The notes under the pieces: generated by a model
What the model saw: the letters and a program-made list of their open reading frames with translations, nothing else
Told to the model about the DNA's origin: nothing
Database searches by the model: none
DNA from: Dolosigranulum pigrum ATCC 51524
Lineage (GTDB): Bacteria > Bacillota > Bacilli > Lactobacillales > Carnobacteriaceae_A
Assembly: GCF_000245815.1 (NCBI RefSeq)
Contig: NZ_JH601104.1
Location: forward strand, 85,919 to 149,918
Direction: 5' to 3'
DNA length: 64,000 nucleotides
Shown here: in pieces, positions 27,363-36,084 of the stretch
How the letters are laid out: the number at the start of each line of letters is the position of its first letter
How positions within the stretch are numbered: the stretch's first letter is position 1
Position numbers and translations under genes: made by a program

Positions 27363-28037
27363 TTATTTTTTCTCTAATACCTTTAGACCACTCTTACCAC
27401 CCACGATCACGGTATCTGCAATATCTAGAAATAAGCCATGTTCCACGACACCGACTTGATGACTTAACCAGCTCGCCAATTCAACGGGGTTCTCAATCCG
27501 CTCCAGATGCAGATCAATAATATAATTCCCATCATCTGTTAGCAATTTTTGTCCTGACTCATCTTCTCTAAATATTGGCCGTAAATCATACGCCTTCAAA
27601 TGATCAAATAAGCGCTGACTTCCAAATTTCACCACTTCAACTGGCAATGGAAAAGCACCTAACTGTTCGACCAACTTGGACTCATCCACAATCCATACAT
27701 TCCGCTTCGAATTAATAGCGACAATCTTCTCGAATAAATGCGCTGCTCCTCCCCCTTTAATCCCATTAAAGTGAGGATCTACTTCATCAGCACCATCAAT
27801 TGTCAAATCAATGGGAGGAGCATCATCGATATCGACAACAGTTAATCCCAACTTCTCACCTTGTTGACGAGTTCGTGTTGATGTTGAGGTAGCCACGAAG
27901 TCTAGACCTTCTTCTCGGGCTAATCGACCTAATTCTTCTACTAAATAATACACGGTTGAACCCGTTCCTAAGCCAACTGTCATCCCTGACTTTACTAATT
28001 TTGCGGCCTCAATACCTACTTGTTGCTTCAGATTCAT
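27363..28037 (-). CDS. rpiA: Ribose-5-phosphate isomerase A
   Basis: RpiA interconverts ribose-5- and ribulose-5-phosphate in the pentose phosphate pathway. The 224-residue protein has the phosphate loop GLGTGSTVYYLVE, TIDGADEVD and IKGGGAAH with the catalytic Asp, Glu and Lys region. It lies 29 bases after murB on the same strand. Confidence 0.97.
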   Translation of the reverse strand: MNLKQQVGIEAAKLVKSGMTVGLGTGSTVYYLVEELGRLAREEGLDFVATSTSTRTRQQGEKLGLTVVDIDDAPPIDLTIDGADEVDPHFNGIKGGGAAHLFEKIVAINSKRNVWIVDESKLVEQLGAFPLPVEVVKFGSQRLFDHLKAYDLRPIFREDESGQKLLTDDGNYIIDLHLERIENPVELASWLSHQVGVVEHGLFLDIADTVIVGGKSGLKVLEKK

Positions 28038-28066
28038 AGCGGAGTCATCCTTTCGTTAGCGTCTCC

Positions 28067-28975
28067 TTAATCAACAGTATCATCACCAATAATGCGTACT
28101 TCACGTTCCAATTTTACTTTATAAATTTTCCAAATTTGTTCTTGAATATGTTCGATTAATTGCATATAATCTGTTGCAGTCCCGCCACCGATATTCACAA
28201 TAAATCCAGCATGCTTCTCCGACACTTGTGCTCCTCCGATTGTCACACCTTGCAATCCCGCATCTTGGATCAATTTCCCGGTATAATATCCTTCAGGACG
28301 CTTAAAGACTGAACCACATGATGGTAAATCTAGTGGTTGTTTCGCTTCACGCAATTCTGTCAGCTCCATCATTTTTGCTTCAATTAATGGATATTCTCCC
28401 TTTTCGAGCTGGAAAACAACTTCCAAGACCATATCGTCAGATGATTGCACATAACTATGTCGGTAAGCGAAGTCCATCTCTTCATTGCTTCGCTCTACAA
28501 TCTCACCATCAGCGGTCAGTATCGTAACAGACGCAATAACATCCTTCACTTCTCCACCGTAAGCTCCCGCATTCATATACACTGCTCCGCCGATACTGCC
28601 CGGAATCCCACAGGCAAACTCAAGCCCTGTCAAATGCTCACTCAATGCAACTTGGCACACATCAATTAAGCGGGCACCACTCTGCGCCGTCAATGTATCA
28701 CCATCAATGCGCACCTCTTTCATCGAAGTCATCATCAGCGTCACCCCACGAATACCCCCATCACGGATAATCAAGTTACTGGCATTCCCGAGTACCGTCA
28801 GCGGCCAATCTTGCTCCTTGATATAAGTAACTAACGCTTGCGTTTCCTCTACACTCTGTGGAAAAACTAAGGCATCTGCCTGTCCCCCTGTCTTCGTATA
28901 GCTATAATTTGACAATGGTTCATTTAATTTTATATCCGATATCGGAAATGCTTCTTTCAATACACTTAAATCCAT
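28067..28975 (-). CDS. murB: UDP-N-acetylenolpyruvoylglucosamine reductase
   Basis: MurB reduces the MurA product to UDP-MurNAc, the second committed step of wall synthesis, using FAD and NADPH. The 302-residue protein has YTKTGGQAD, the FAD segment GNASNLIIRDGG, GIPGSIGGAVYMNAGAYGGE and the active site SCGSVFKRPEGYYTGKLIQ of the type IIb class. The ATG at 28975 (MDLSVLK) matches the family N-terminus; the frame could open up to 17 codons earlier. Confidence 0.96.
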   Translation of the reverse strand: MDLSVLKEAFPISDIKLNEPLSNYSYTKTGGQADALVFPQSVEETQALVTYIKEQDWPLTVLGNASNLIIRDGGIRGVTLMMTSMKEVRIDGDTLTAQSGARLIDVCQVALSEHLTGLEFACGIPGSIGGAVYMNAGAYGGEVKDVIASVTILTADGEIVERSNEEMDFAYRHSYVQSSDDMVLEVVFQLEKGEYPLIEAKMMELTELREAKQPLDLPSCGSVFKRPEGYYTGKLIQDAGLQGVTIGGAQVSEKHAGFIVNIGGGTATDYMQLIEHIQEQIWKIYKVKLEREVRIIGDDTVD

Positions 28976-29186
28976 TTTAAAAAATCCTTTATTTAATATT
29001 TTCTCTATTGCCATAACTATAAGCAATCCTTATCACAGAAACTATCTCTATTCTACCCAGACAGCTCCTCCAATCCCTATTTTAACACAACTACTTGCGA
29101 AAGGAAGACCAATAACTGTCAAATTTATTAAGATTGTATAAATGCTTGCTAAACACATCTTGTCTAACCGAACACACTTTAAACAC

Positions 29187-29213
29187 AAAAAAGAGGCTAA
29201 CGCCCCTTTCTTG
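29187..29213 (-). terminator. Terminator after the tandem-amidase gene
   Basis: On the minus strand GGGGC-GTTA-GCCTC forms a stem extended by an A/T flank and followed by six T. It lies directly after the stop of the long wall-anchored gene. Confidence 0.75.
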
Positions 29214-29230
29214 GTAGAACTATGATTTAA

Positions 29231-32200
29231 TTATTCGTCTTTCTTAAACTTCTTCACGCCAGCTCCAGCTAGCAACGAGCTTGCTCCGACAAGACCAAGA
29301 ACCCATGAAGCAGTAGCAGTATCTGGTAATCGCTCACCTTGTTTTTCTTGTTGTCTATCTTGATTTGCTTGGCTGACAGCTGATAGATCATCAGTTGTCG
29401 GTTGAGTTCGTTCAACAATGTCTTCCGCTAATTGCTTTTCTTTTGCTGACTCTTTCGGTTGAATTGATTGATCAATTTTACCTCTTATTATAGCATCCAT
29501 CGCAAGTTTTTCATTTAATGTAACTGCTTGGCGAATAATTGTTTCAATAGCAGGCACATTTTCTGCCTGTTGTATAGCTATTCGATAAGTAGCTATAACG
29601 TCTTCATTTAAACTTGGCAGTGTCGCAATAGATGTTATTGCGTTATTTTTTTCAACTTGAAGTAATGCTTGTAGTTGATGATGTGGAAATACCGGTTTTT
29701 CATGAGTGACTGCTTTATGATGATTCACTCCACCTTCAAATGCTGGTTGATCCGGACGAATGAGACTTTCACCTTTTCCTGTCTCTATCTTCGAATCATC
29801 AGGTGATTTATTATCTTCATCAGTTGTATCAGTAATTTCCCCAGTTGATTGATTGTCATCTATTTCTGGTTGCTTAGGCTGTTCTGGCTGTTCTGCCGCT
29901 TGACCTGATCCACTTTCTTCAATAGATGGTGGTGTAGGGACTTCTGTTTGATTTGCTTTTAATTTAAATACATAGGTCAGAATTGCTTCCTTTTCCGATG
30001 CTACAAAAGTGACATCTACACGTTGATATTCCTTACCGCCACGTTCAATAACTTCCGGCAAGTATTGATCATACACTTCGCGAGCCTGTTCCGCTGAGGT
30101 CCAAACATCAGAATCTTTGCGGTCATAGACAACTTGTTCCCCATCGAAGTCAGCGATAAGTTTGAAGTAGTCTTTAATAACGTTCTTAGATTCTTCTGAT
30201 TTCTCTGAAGTGGCAGGTGTTAATTTAGCTGCTTTTGTTCCGATTTCTACAACTTGATCAACTTTCTCTTGAACTACCGTTTCTGTTATTTTACGGTCTA
30301 ACTCTTCACCTTGGAAGGTAATAACGACTGTCTTGATTTCTTTTTTACCCACAATACCTGCAACTTTTGTTCGTCTTTCTCCTACTAGTAAATTTGGATT
30401 CTCTTCTTCAATTATCTCAAATGGAACATCAACTGTATTGAGATTCTCTGTGGTGGAAGTTGTTCCATAATTATACGTGTACACTCCATTTTCTATCTCT
30501 TCTAAATTAAGATTTACATCTGGACGCACACGATATTTAGTAGCATCTTTATATGGTGCTAGTTCATCTGAAGATTCAATTTCAGTAATATCTTTAAATT
30601 TGCGCTTTGTTTCAACTACTTTTTCCCCATCAACATAGACAATTAGTTTAGCTGGACGTTCTTCAGGTAGGATATAACTATTTGTAGAATAGTCACTATT
30701 CATCATGAACTTCTGATGTTCCTCAAATAATCTACCCATCTCTAGTAAGTATTTATCATTACCATACGCTGCTTGGAACATAATTCCCATCGGCAACCGA
30801 TCATTGGTTATATCCGTTGGTAATGTAATCGCAGGAGAGCCAGCTAGGTTTGAAAGGACGGCATAAGGTGACTTTTCTCGGCCAGGTAACCATTGTTGAT
30901 AAAGTAGATCTAACTTTTCCTCTGAACTCAGTTGGCTCATATCTTTCATCTGTTGTTGTAATTCTTCTGGAGCCGCTACATAGTCTGCTTCAGGTGCTGG
31001 CCATGCATTAGTCGGTGTTAGGAATAATGGGTATTGTTTATGAAACTCTGTCATAGCATTACTAATTTTTTGTCGTGTTTCATTAGCTTTCTGGATATCT
31101 TCTGATGTTAGAGTATCTCTTGTTTGAGCTAGCGCCCACATTAGTGGATCATATTCACTCTGATCATATTTATCTGATTTTGGTGCTGCTGTCACCAGGT
31201 ATGTGATAAATGTTTTTATTGTCTCTTCTCCACTGACTGGATAATCTACTTCCTTAGTGTTGTACCCTAACTCATTTAAGAAAGCTACAGCATCTTCTAC
31301 TGCTCGCTTAGCATCTAAACTAATTTCTCCTCCTAAAGGTGATTGTGTGGTATAAGCGATCGTTGGCTTATCCCGTTCCAATGATATGTCATTTTCTTCG
31401 ATATCATTTTTTAATAGGAATTCATAGATTTTTATGAGATCTTCCATATCTTTCGTCATTACGAAGTCACTTCTGATCCCTTTCTTACGATCCCACTTAA
31501 GTTGTCCCACACTTGGGTGCATCCCAATAACACCTGTCCACGATGCAGGAACTCGCGTAGAACCTCCTCCATCAACAGTTGTAGCAACAGGAACTTGCCC
31601 TGAAGCAACAGCCACTGCTGATCCCCCTGAGGAGCCTCCTGGATTATGTGCTGTATTCCATGGATTACGTGTTACACCATACAATCCTGAATGTGTCACA
31701 TGATTCAAACTACCCTGTGGATAAGTTGTTACACCAATTGCAATGTATCCTGCTCGTTCCAGATTACCGATTTGTGTTGAATTTAATGGTTGGATATAAT
31801 CTTTTCGGGATTTGTACCCTAACGAGTTAGGAACGCCTTTAAATACATGATTAATACCTTTCGCTAAAATTGGAATACCAAAGAATGGCTGCCCTGTATC
31901 TTTCAATCTGTCTGCCTTTTTGTATGCGTCCTCTTTAGGAATTAGAGCAATAACATTATTTAACTTAGCATTTGTTTCTTCAATAATTTCATAGGCTAAA
32001 TCAATCAAGTGTTTTGTTGTTACCTTATTCGCTCTAACAAGCCGTGTTAAGTGACTAGCAGAAGATTGACGATAGTAAGTTTTATTCATCGTTTTAGCAT
32101 CTTTTACAATTTTATCAGCAGCTTCTCTAGAAGTAGCTTGTAAAATTTGATCATTAAAGCTGAGTTTCTCTTCTGTTGAGAGAAGTCCTAATTTCTCAAT

Positions 32201-34219
32201 TTCATCAAGTGCATCCGTATGATAAGGTAATTTATAATTATTTGTGGAGTAGTCACTATTCATCATAAATTGACCACCCTGTTCAAATAGTTCACCTAAT
32301 TGTAATAAAAATTTATCCATGTTTCGCTCAGTGTGGAACATAACTCCCATAGGTAAACGATCTTCTGTTACATACGTAGGTAAGCTAATAGAAGGTTTGC
32401 CTGTTAAATTAGATAATTGGGTATACGGTGTTTTTTCCCAAGCTGGTAGCCACTGATCATAAATAAGTTTTAAGCGTTCTTCTTTACTTAAACTACTCAT
32501 ATCTTCCATAAGAGGTTTTAATTCATCTGGAATATGATGATAGTCTGCTTCTGGAGCAGGCCAAGCATTTGTTGGTGTCAAGAAGATTGGATACTTTTTA
32601 TGAAATTCTGTCATTTGTTCAGCAATTGTGTGAGCATGTTCCCAAGCTGCTTTTTTATCATCTGGATCTAGTGTTAATCCCAACTGATTTAGTCCCCAAG
32701 TGAGCAATTCGACTTGATCTCTCTTTATACGCGGGCTACCAAAACTACTACCAGCAATTGTATAGTATTGCTCCATTAATTTTTTCCCATCAACTGGATA
32801 GTCAACCTCTTCCGTTGTAAAACCATATTCTTCTAAAAACTTCACAGCATCTTCTACTGCTTTTATGGCATCTGCACTAATACGTGTGCCTGCTGGTGTT
32901 TTGGTTGTGTAGGCAATTGTCGGCTTATCACGCTCTAACGAGACATCTTCTAATTCAACATCATTTTTTAAAGCAAATTCGTGAAAAGCTGCTAAATCCT
33001 CCATGTTTTTCATTAAAGCAAAATGACTAGTTTGATTATTTTCACTGTTACCATCCCATTTCATCGTGTTACGCGATGGATGCATTCCAATTAAACCACT
33101 CCATGACGCTGGAATTCGTGTAGAACCACCTGCGTCGCTAGAGGAGGCAATCGGAACTTGTCCAGCAGCTACACCAGCTGCTGATCCGCCAGAAGAGCCT
33201 CCGGGGTTGTGAGCTGGGTTCCACGGGTTACGTGTATTACCATATAAATCAGAATTGGTTACGTTAATCAGTCCCCATTGAGGAAAAGTAGTGGTTCCAA
33301 TTCCAATAAAGCCCGCTTCTTGCATTAATTTCGCACGACGAGCATCACGCCTTGCTAAATTATCTTTTTGACTAACTAAGCCATTCGAATTCGGCGTGCC
33401 TTCTAATGCATGTCCGAGTCCTTTAAATAACATTGGTACGCCATAGAACGGTTGACCGGTATCTTTTAATTCTCGCGCTTTTTTAAGAGCCTCTTCTTTT
33501 GTAAGTGCCACTATATTGTTTAATTGTGGATCAGTCTCTGCAATGATCTCATACGCCATATTCACTAATGCTTCTGGGGTGGTCTTGCCTTCACGAACCC
33601 AGCGTGACATCTCGCGTGCACCTGCTTGACGATAAATTTCTTTCGTTAATTGGAAGGGTTTCTCGTTATTGGTTCCTGATTCAGCTTTGATTGCTGTTTC
33701 TGGCTCAACTTCTACTTCATCTTCTACCTCAGAATTTACTCCAGCTACAGCTTCAACATCTGGTATTGTTTCTGAAGTATTCCCCGCAGTGTTTTCGCCT
33801 TTATTCTCTTCAATAATTTCTGCTGATTTATCTACTGGAACCTCTTCTGAAACTTCTTCCTCTTTTTCTGCAACGACGGGTCTTTCTTCTTGGGCTACCT
33901 TAGCCGCTTCAGCAACAATTGCATCGTGTTCTCGCAATTCAGCAGCTAATGATCTAACCGATTCTGTCTCTTCGATCGGAGCATAGTCAGGTGTCTCCTC
34001 ACTATCAGCACCTGTTTCGTCTACTGCAGAAAAATCCGCTCCCGCAACATGACTTTCTCCCGACTGGTTCACTACAGCTTGGGCAGCGGGCTCTCCACTT
34101 GGCTCTTCCGCTGCTTGCACAGTTTCATTCAACAATAATCCCGCTGCTGATAAAGTCGCTGCTGATACACTTAATATAATTCGTTTCTTCAATCCATACA
34201 TTCGTGATTGCTCTTTCAT
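29231..34219 (-). CDS. Cell-wall-anchored protein with two amidase-signature domains
   Basis: This 1662-residue protein starts with a signal peptide (basic start, hydrophobic core, cut near VQAAEEP) and an acidic low-complexity region to about residue 190. Two amidase-signature domains follow (about 190-690 and 700-1190). Each has the full Lys/cis-Ser/Ser set: FKG or AKG for Lys, GGSSGGSA for the cis-Ser, and DAGGSTR or DGGGSTR for the nucleophile. A G5-like domain lies near 1265-1330, then a disordered stretch and the sorting signal LPDTA with helix and basic tail. The family hydrolyses amide bonds; the substrate is unknown. AAGGAGG precedes the chosen ATG at 34219. Confidence 0.92.
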   Translation of the reverse strand: MKEQSRMYGLKKRIILSVSAATLSAAGLLLNETVQAAEEPSGEPAAQAVVNQSGESHVAGADFSAVDETGADSEETPDYAPIEETESVRSLAAELREHDAIVAEAAKVAQEERPVVAEKEEEVSEEVPVDKSAEIIEENKGENTAGNTSETIPDVEAVAGVNSEVEDEVEVEPETAIKAESGTNNEKPFQLTKEIYRQAGAREMSRWVREGKTTPEALVNMAYEIIAETDPQLNNIVALTKEEALKKARELKDTGQPFYGVPMLFKGLGHALEGTPNSNGLVSQKDNLARRDARRAKLMQEAGFIGIGTTTFPQWGLINVTNSDLYGNTRNPWNPAHNPGGSSGGSAAGVAAGQVPIASSSDAGGSTRIPASWSGLIGMHPSRNTMKWDGNSENNQTSHFALMKNMEDLAAFHEFALKNDVELEDVSLERDKPTIAYTTKTPAGTRISADAIKAVEDAVKFLEEYGFTTEEVDYPVDGKKLMEQYYTIAGSSFGSPRIKRDQVELLTWGLNQLGLTLDPDDKKAAWEHAHTIAEQMTEFHKKYPIFLTPTNAWPAPEADYHHIPDELKPLMEDMSSLSKEERLKLIYDQWLPAWEKTPYTQLSNLTGKPSISLPTYVTEDRLPMGVMFHTERNMDKFLLQLGELFEQGGQFMMNSDYSTNNYKLPYHTDALDEIEKLGLLSTEEKLSFNDQILQATSREAADKIVKDAKTMNKTYYRQSSASHLTRLVRANKVTTKHLIDLAYEIIEETNAKLNNVIALIPKEDAYKKADRLKDTGQPFFGIPILAKGINHVFKGVPNSLGYKSRKDYIQPLNSTQIGNLERAGYIAIGVTTYPQGSLNHVTHSGLYGVTRNPWNTAHNPGGSSGGSAVAVASGQVPVATTVDGGGSTRVPASWTGVIGMHPSVGQLKWDRKKGIRSDFVMTKDMEDLIKIYEFLLKNDIEENDISLERDKPTIAYTTQSPLGGEISLDAKRAVEDAVAFLNELGYNTKEVDYPVSGEETIKTFITYLVTAAPKSDKYDQSEYDPLMWALAQTRDTLTSEDIQKANETRQKISNAMTEFHKQYPLFLTPTNAWPAPEADYVAAPEELQQQMKDMSQLSSEEKLDLLYQQWLPGREKSPYAVLSNLAGSPAITLPTDITNDRLPMGIMFQAAYGNDKYLLEMGRLFEEHQKFMMNSDYSTNSYILPEERPAKLIVYVDGEKVVETKRKFKDITEIESSDELAPYKDATKYRVRPDVNLNLEEIENGVYTYNYGTTSTTENLNTVDVPFEIIEEENPNLLVGERRTKVAGIVGKKEIKTVVITFQGEELDRKITETVVQEKVDQVVEIGTKAAKLTPATSEKSEESKNVIKDYFKLIADFDGEQVVYDRKDSDVWTSAEQAREVYDQYLPEVIERGGKEYQRVDVTFVASEKEAILTYVFKLKANQTEVPTPPSIEESGSGQAAEQPEQPKQPEIDDNQSTGEITDTTDEDNKSPDDSKIETGKGESLIRPDQPAFEGGVNHHKAVTHEKPVFPHHQLQALLQVEKNNAITSIATLPSLNEDVIATYRIAIQQAENVPAIETIIRQAVTLNEKLAMDAIIRGKIDQSIQPKESAKEKQLAEDIVERTQPTTDDLSAVSQANQDRQQEKQGERLPDTATASWVLGLVGASSLLAGAGVKKFKKDE

Positions 34220-34258
34220 AAAAGTCCTCCTTATATTCTTCGCTATCTCTACCGACAT

Positions 34259-34264
34259 ATTATA
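34259..34264 (-). promoter_or_regulatory. Extended -10 promoter of the tandem-amidase gene
   Basis: On the minus strand TGTTATAAT forms an extended -10 element about 40 bases before the start codon. No good -35 is visible at 17 bases, which fits an extended -10 type. The assignment is an inference. Confidence 0.5.
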
Positions 34265-34405
34265 ACACCTTCAACGACAACTCCCTAATTTAGTCCCAAC
34301 TTTTAGAAACTAAAATGTATTTAATCATGTGCATCATTTAACTATTTTTAATGAAAACAGACAAGTAGACGTTTCTCTAAACCCGTGCAGTTATTCACAT
34401 AGCAG

Positions 34406-34433
34406 TTGATGTATACAACTTTGTGTTTATAAT
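34406..34433 (+). promoter_or_regulatory. Probable promoter of pdxK
   Basis: TTGATG (34406-34411) and TATAAT (34428-34433) are 16 bases apart and about 100 bases before the pdxK start. The 5' leader this implies has no recognised riboswitch. Confidence 0.6.
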
Positions 34434-34532
34434 AATTATGTCAGCCGATGTATTTATCTGAAAACAAAAGAACATTCCGTTGAATTATCGATGTAAGCAC
34501 TATATACTAATATTAACTAAGGAGGAATGATT

Positions 34533-35351
34533 ATGGTAAACAAACCTAATGTTGCATTAACAATTGCCGGTAATGATGCCAGTGGAGGAGCTGGAATTGG
34601 GGCTGATCTGAAAACTTTTGCTGAATATGGCACATTCGGTATTGCTACACTCACTGTGATTGCTTCAATGGATCCAGATACTTGGAAACACTCCGTATCA
34701 CCGATTGATGTGACCGTTGTCCAAGAACAACTCGATACCGCACTGTCCGTTGATAAAGGAATCGACGCCTTCAAGACTGGAATGCTTCCAACATTTGAAC
34801 AAATTGAACTCATTGAGTCTTACATTAAAGAACATCAACTGACGAATTTTGTCTTAGATCCGGTCATGGTGTGCAAAGGGGACGATGAAGTCTTAAATCC
34901 TGAATTAGCAAAAGGACTGCGCGATCGCCTCACACCACTAGCTACTGTAGTAACACCGAACTTATTCGAAGCAGGACAACTGGCTGATATGCCTGAACCA
35001 ACAACAGTGGACGAGATGAAAGAAGCAGCTAAGCGCATTGTCGAGTTAGGCGCTCAAACCGTTGTTATCAAAGGTGGTCGAGGTATTACTGATGAAGTAG
35101 CCATTGATATCTTTTATGATGGCCAGGAATTCACTATACTTGAAGCTGAAAAAATTAAAGAGGCCTCCAACCACGGAGCAGGATGTACTTTTGCTGCGGC
35201 TGTAACAGCTGGCTTAGCGAATGGTCTAAGTCCAAAAGAGGCCGTCATCAAGGCAAAAGATTTCACCCATGCCGGTATTCAATATGGCTTTAAATATAAT
35301 CGACATGTTGCACCTGTTTTCCATAGTGCGAAGCGATTAGACGCTGAATAA
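34533..35351 (+). CDS. pdxK: Pyridoxine/pyridoxal kinase of the ThiD type
   Basis: A ribokinase-fold enzyme that phosphorylates pyridoxal or pyridoxine, and in some members the thiamine precursor HMP. The 272-residue protein has AGNDASGGAGIGADLKTF, DPVMVCKGDDEVLNPE, VTPNLFEAGQL and the C-terminal anion hole NHGAGCTFAAA. It is closest in my memory to the staphylococcal PdxK. The ATG at 34533 has AAGGAGGA at good spacing, better than an ATG six bases earlier. No thiamine genes are adjacent, which favours the vitamin B6 role. Confidence 0.88.
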   Translation: MVNKPNVALTIAGNDASGGAGIGADLKTFAEYGTFGIATLTVIASMDPDTWKHSVSPIDVTVVQEQLDTALSVDKGIDAFKTGMLPTFEQIELIESYIKEHQLTNFVLDPVMVCKGDDEVLNPELAKGLRDRLTPLATVVTPNLFEAGQLADMPEPTTVDEMKEAAKRIVELGAQTVVIKGGRGITDEVAIDIFYDGQEFTILEAEKIKEASNHGAGCTFAAAVTAGLANGLSPKEAVIKAKDFTHAGIQYGFKYNRHVAPVFHSAKRLDAE

Positions 35352-35368
35352 ATCTTATATTTGAAACC

Positions 35369-35405
35369 AAGCAGTGACTCCAAGTAAGGAAGCACTGCTT
35401 TTTTA
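35369..35405 (+). terminator. Terminator of pdxK
   Basis: AAGCAGTG pairs with CACTGCTT and the right arm runs into six T. It lies 18 bases after the pdxK stop. Confidence 0.85.
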
Positions 35406-35479
35406 TATTGATGGGATATTTTCTCTACTAAGAAATCATGCTATAATAAAGATAACGCTAACGAAGGAGAGTGAAGACT

Positions 35480-36007
35480 ATGGAACTCTATATGATCTCC
35501 GATGACCGATCCATCCAAAACCAAATACTGGTTAAAAATGATCAAAATCATGATGTTTTCTTAATCATCGGACGTTGGGGCCAGCTCAATGACACACTCT
35601 CACTGTATACTGCAACCGGGCGCTGCCTTATTCGAATCACTCAACAGACCTTATCATTCTTTCCCACCTTCCAACTAACGATTAATCAGCAATCAGCGGG
35701 AAAAATCAAAAAATATCCCGGTTTTTTGGGAATAGGCACTCCTTATTATATAGTCAAAAAATTTAATTGGGTTGCTTCCGGTGATTTTAAAACTCAACAT
35801 TACACGGTTACGTGTGGTTCTCAACTTATTATGACGGTCGATAAAGCACTCACGTCCGCGGGGGAATGTTCCTTACTCTCCATTGAAAAAGCCCATCATG
35901 CACCGCTATGTTGTATATTAGCCGTCATTATTGAACACTACGTCGTTAACAAAAACAATAAACACCTTCCGGCACATCGAAACACTTTACAAGAGGCAAA
36001 CTGTTAA
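35480..36007 (+). CDS. LURP-one/YxjI-like tubby-fold protein
   Basis: A 175-residue protein built of short beta strands in the pattern of the LURP-one-related (YxjI) family: a middle section with GRWGQLNDTLSLYTATGR, IRITQQTLSFFPTFQL and WVASGDFKTQHYTV, then a last hydrophobic helix (CCILAVIIEHYVV). The fold resembles the Tubby C-terminal barrel; the bacterial function is unknown, with membrane or scaffold roles proposed. The ATG at 35480 follows GAAGGAGAG. It is a single-gene unit between pdxK and a convergent gene. Confidence 0.72.
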   Translation: MELYMISDDRSIQNQILVKNDQNHDVFLIIGRWGQLNDTLSLYTATGRCLIRITQQTLSFFPTFQLTINQQSAGKIKKYPGFLGIGTPYYIVKKFNWVASGDFKTQHYTVTCGSQLIMTVDKALTSAGECSLLSIEKAHHAPLCCILAVIIEHYVVNKNNKHLPAHRNTLQEANC

Positions 36008-36009
36008 TA

Positions 36010-36055
36010 AAGCCCTAATCGCTTTACACATTGTAAAACGACTAGGGCTTTTTAT
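36010..36055. terminator. Two-way terminator
   Basis: AAGCCCTAATCG..TTTACA pairs with TGTAAAACGACTAGGGCTT with one mismatch, and T-rich flanks lie on both sides. It serves the LURP-one-like gene and the convergent deacetylase gene. Confidence 0.85.
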
Positions 36056-36084
36056 TCAGCTTCCATTAAGAAAAATTAGATGAG

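Noticed and set aside
29231..34219. GatA subunit of the tRNA amidotransferase
   Set aside because: The protein is secreted and wall-anchored, has two amidase domains, and no gatB or gatC is near.
34517..34813. Opposite-strand open frames inside pdxK, rnfC, clpC and other genes
   Set aside because: They lie opposite strong coding genes and have low-complexity Ser/Pro or Thr-rich products without ribosome sites, so they are shadows.
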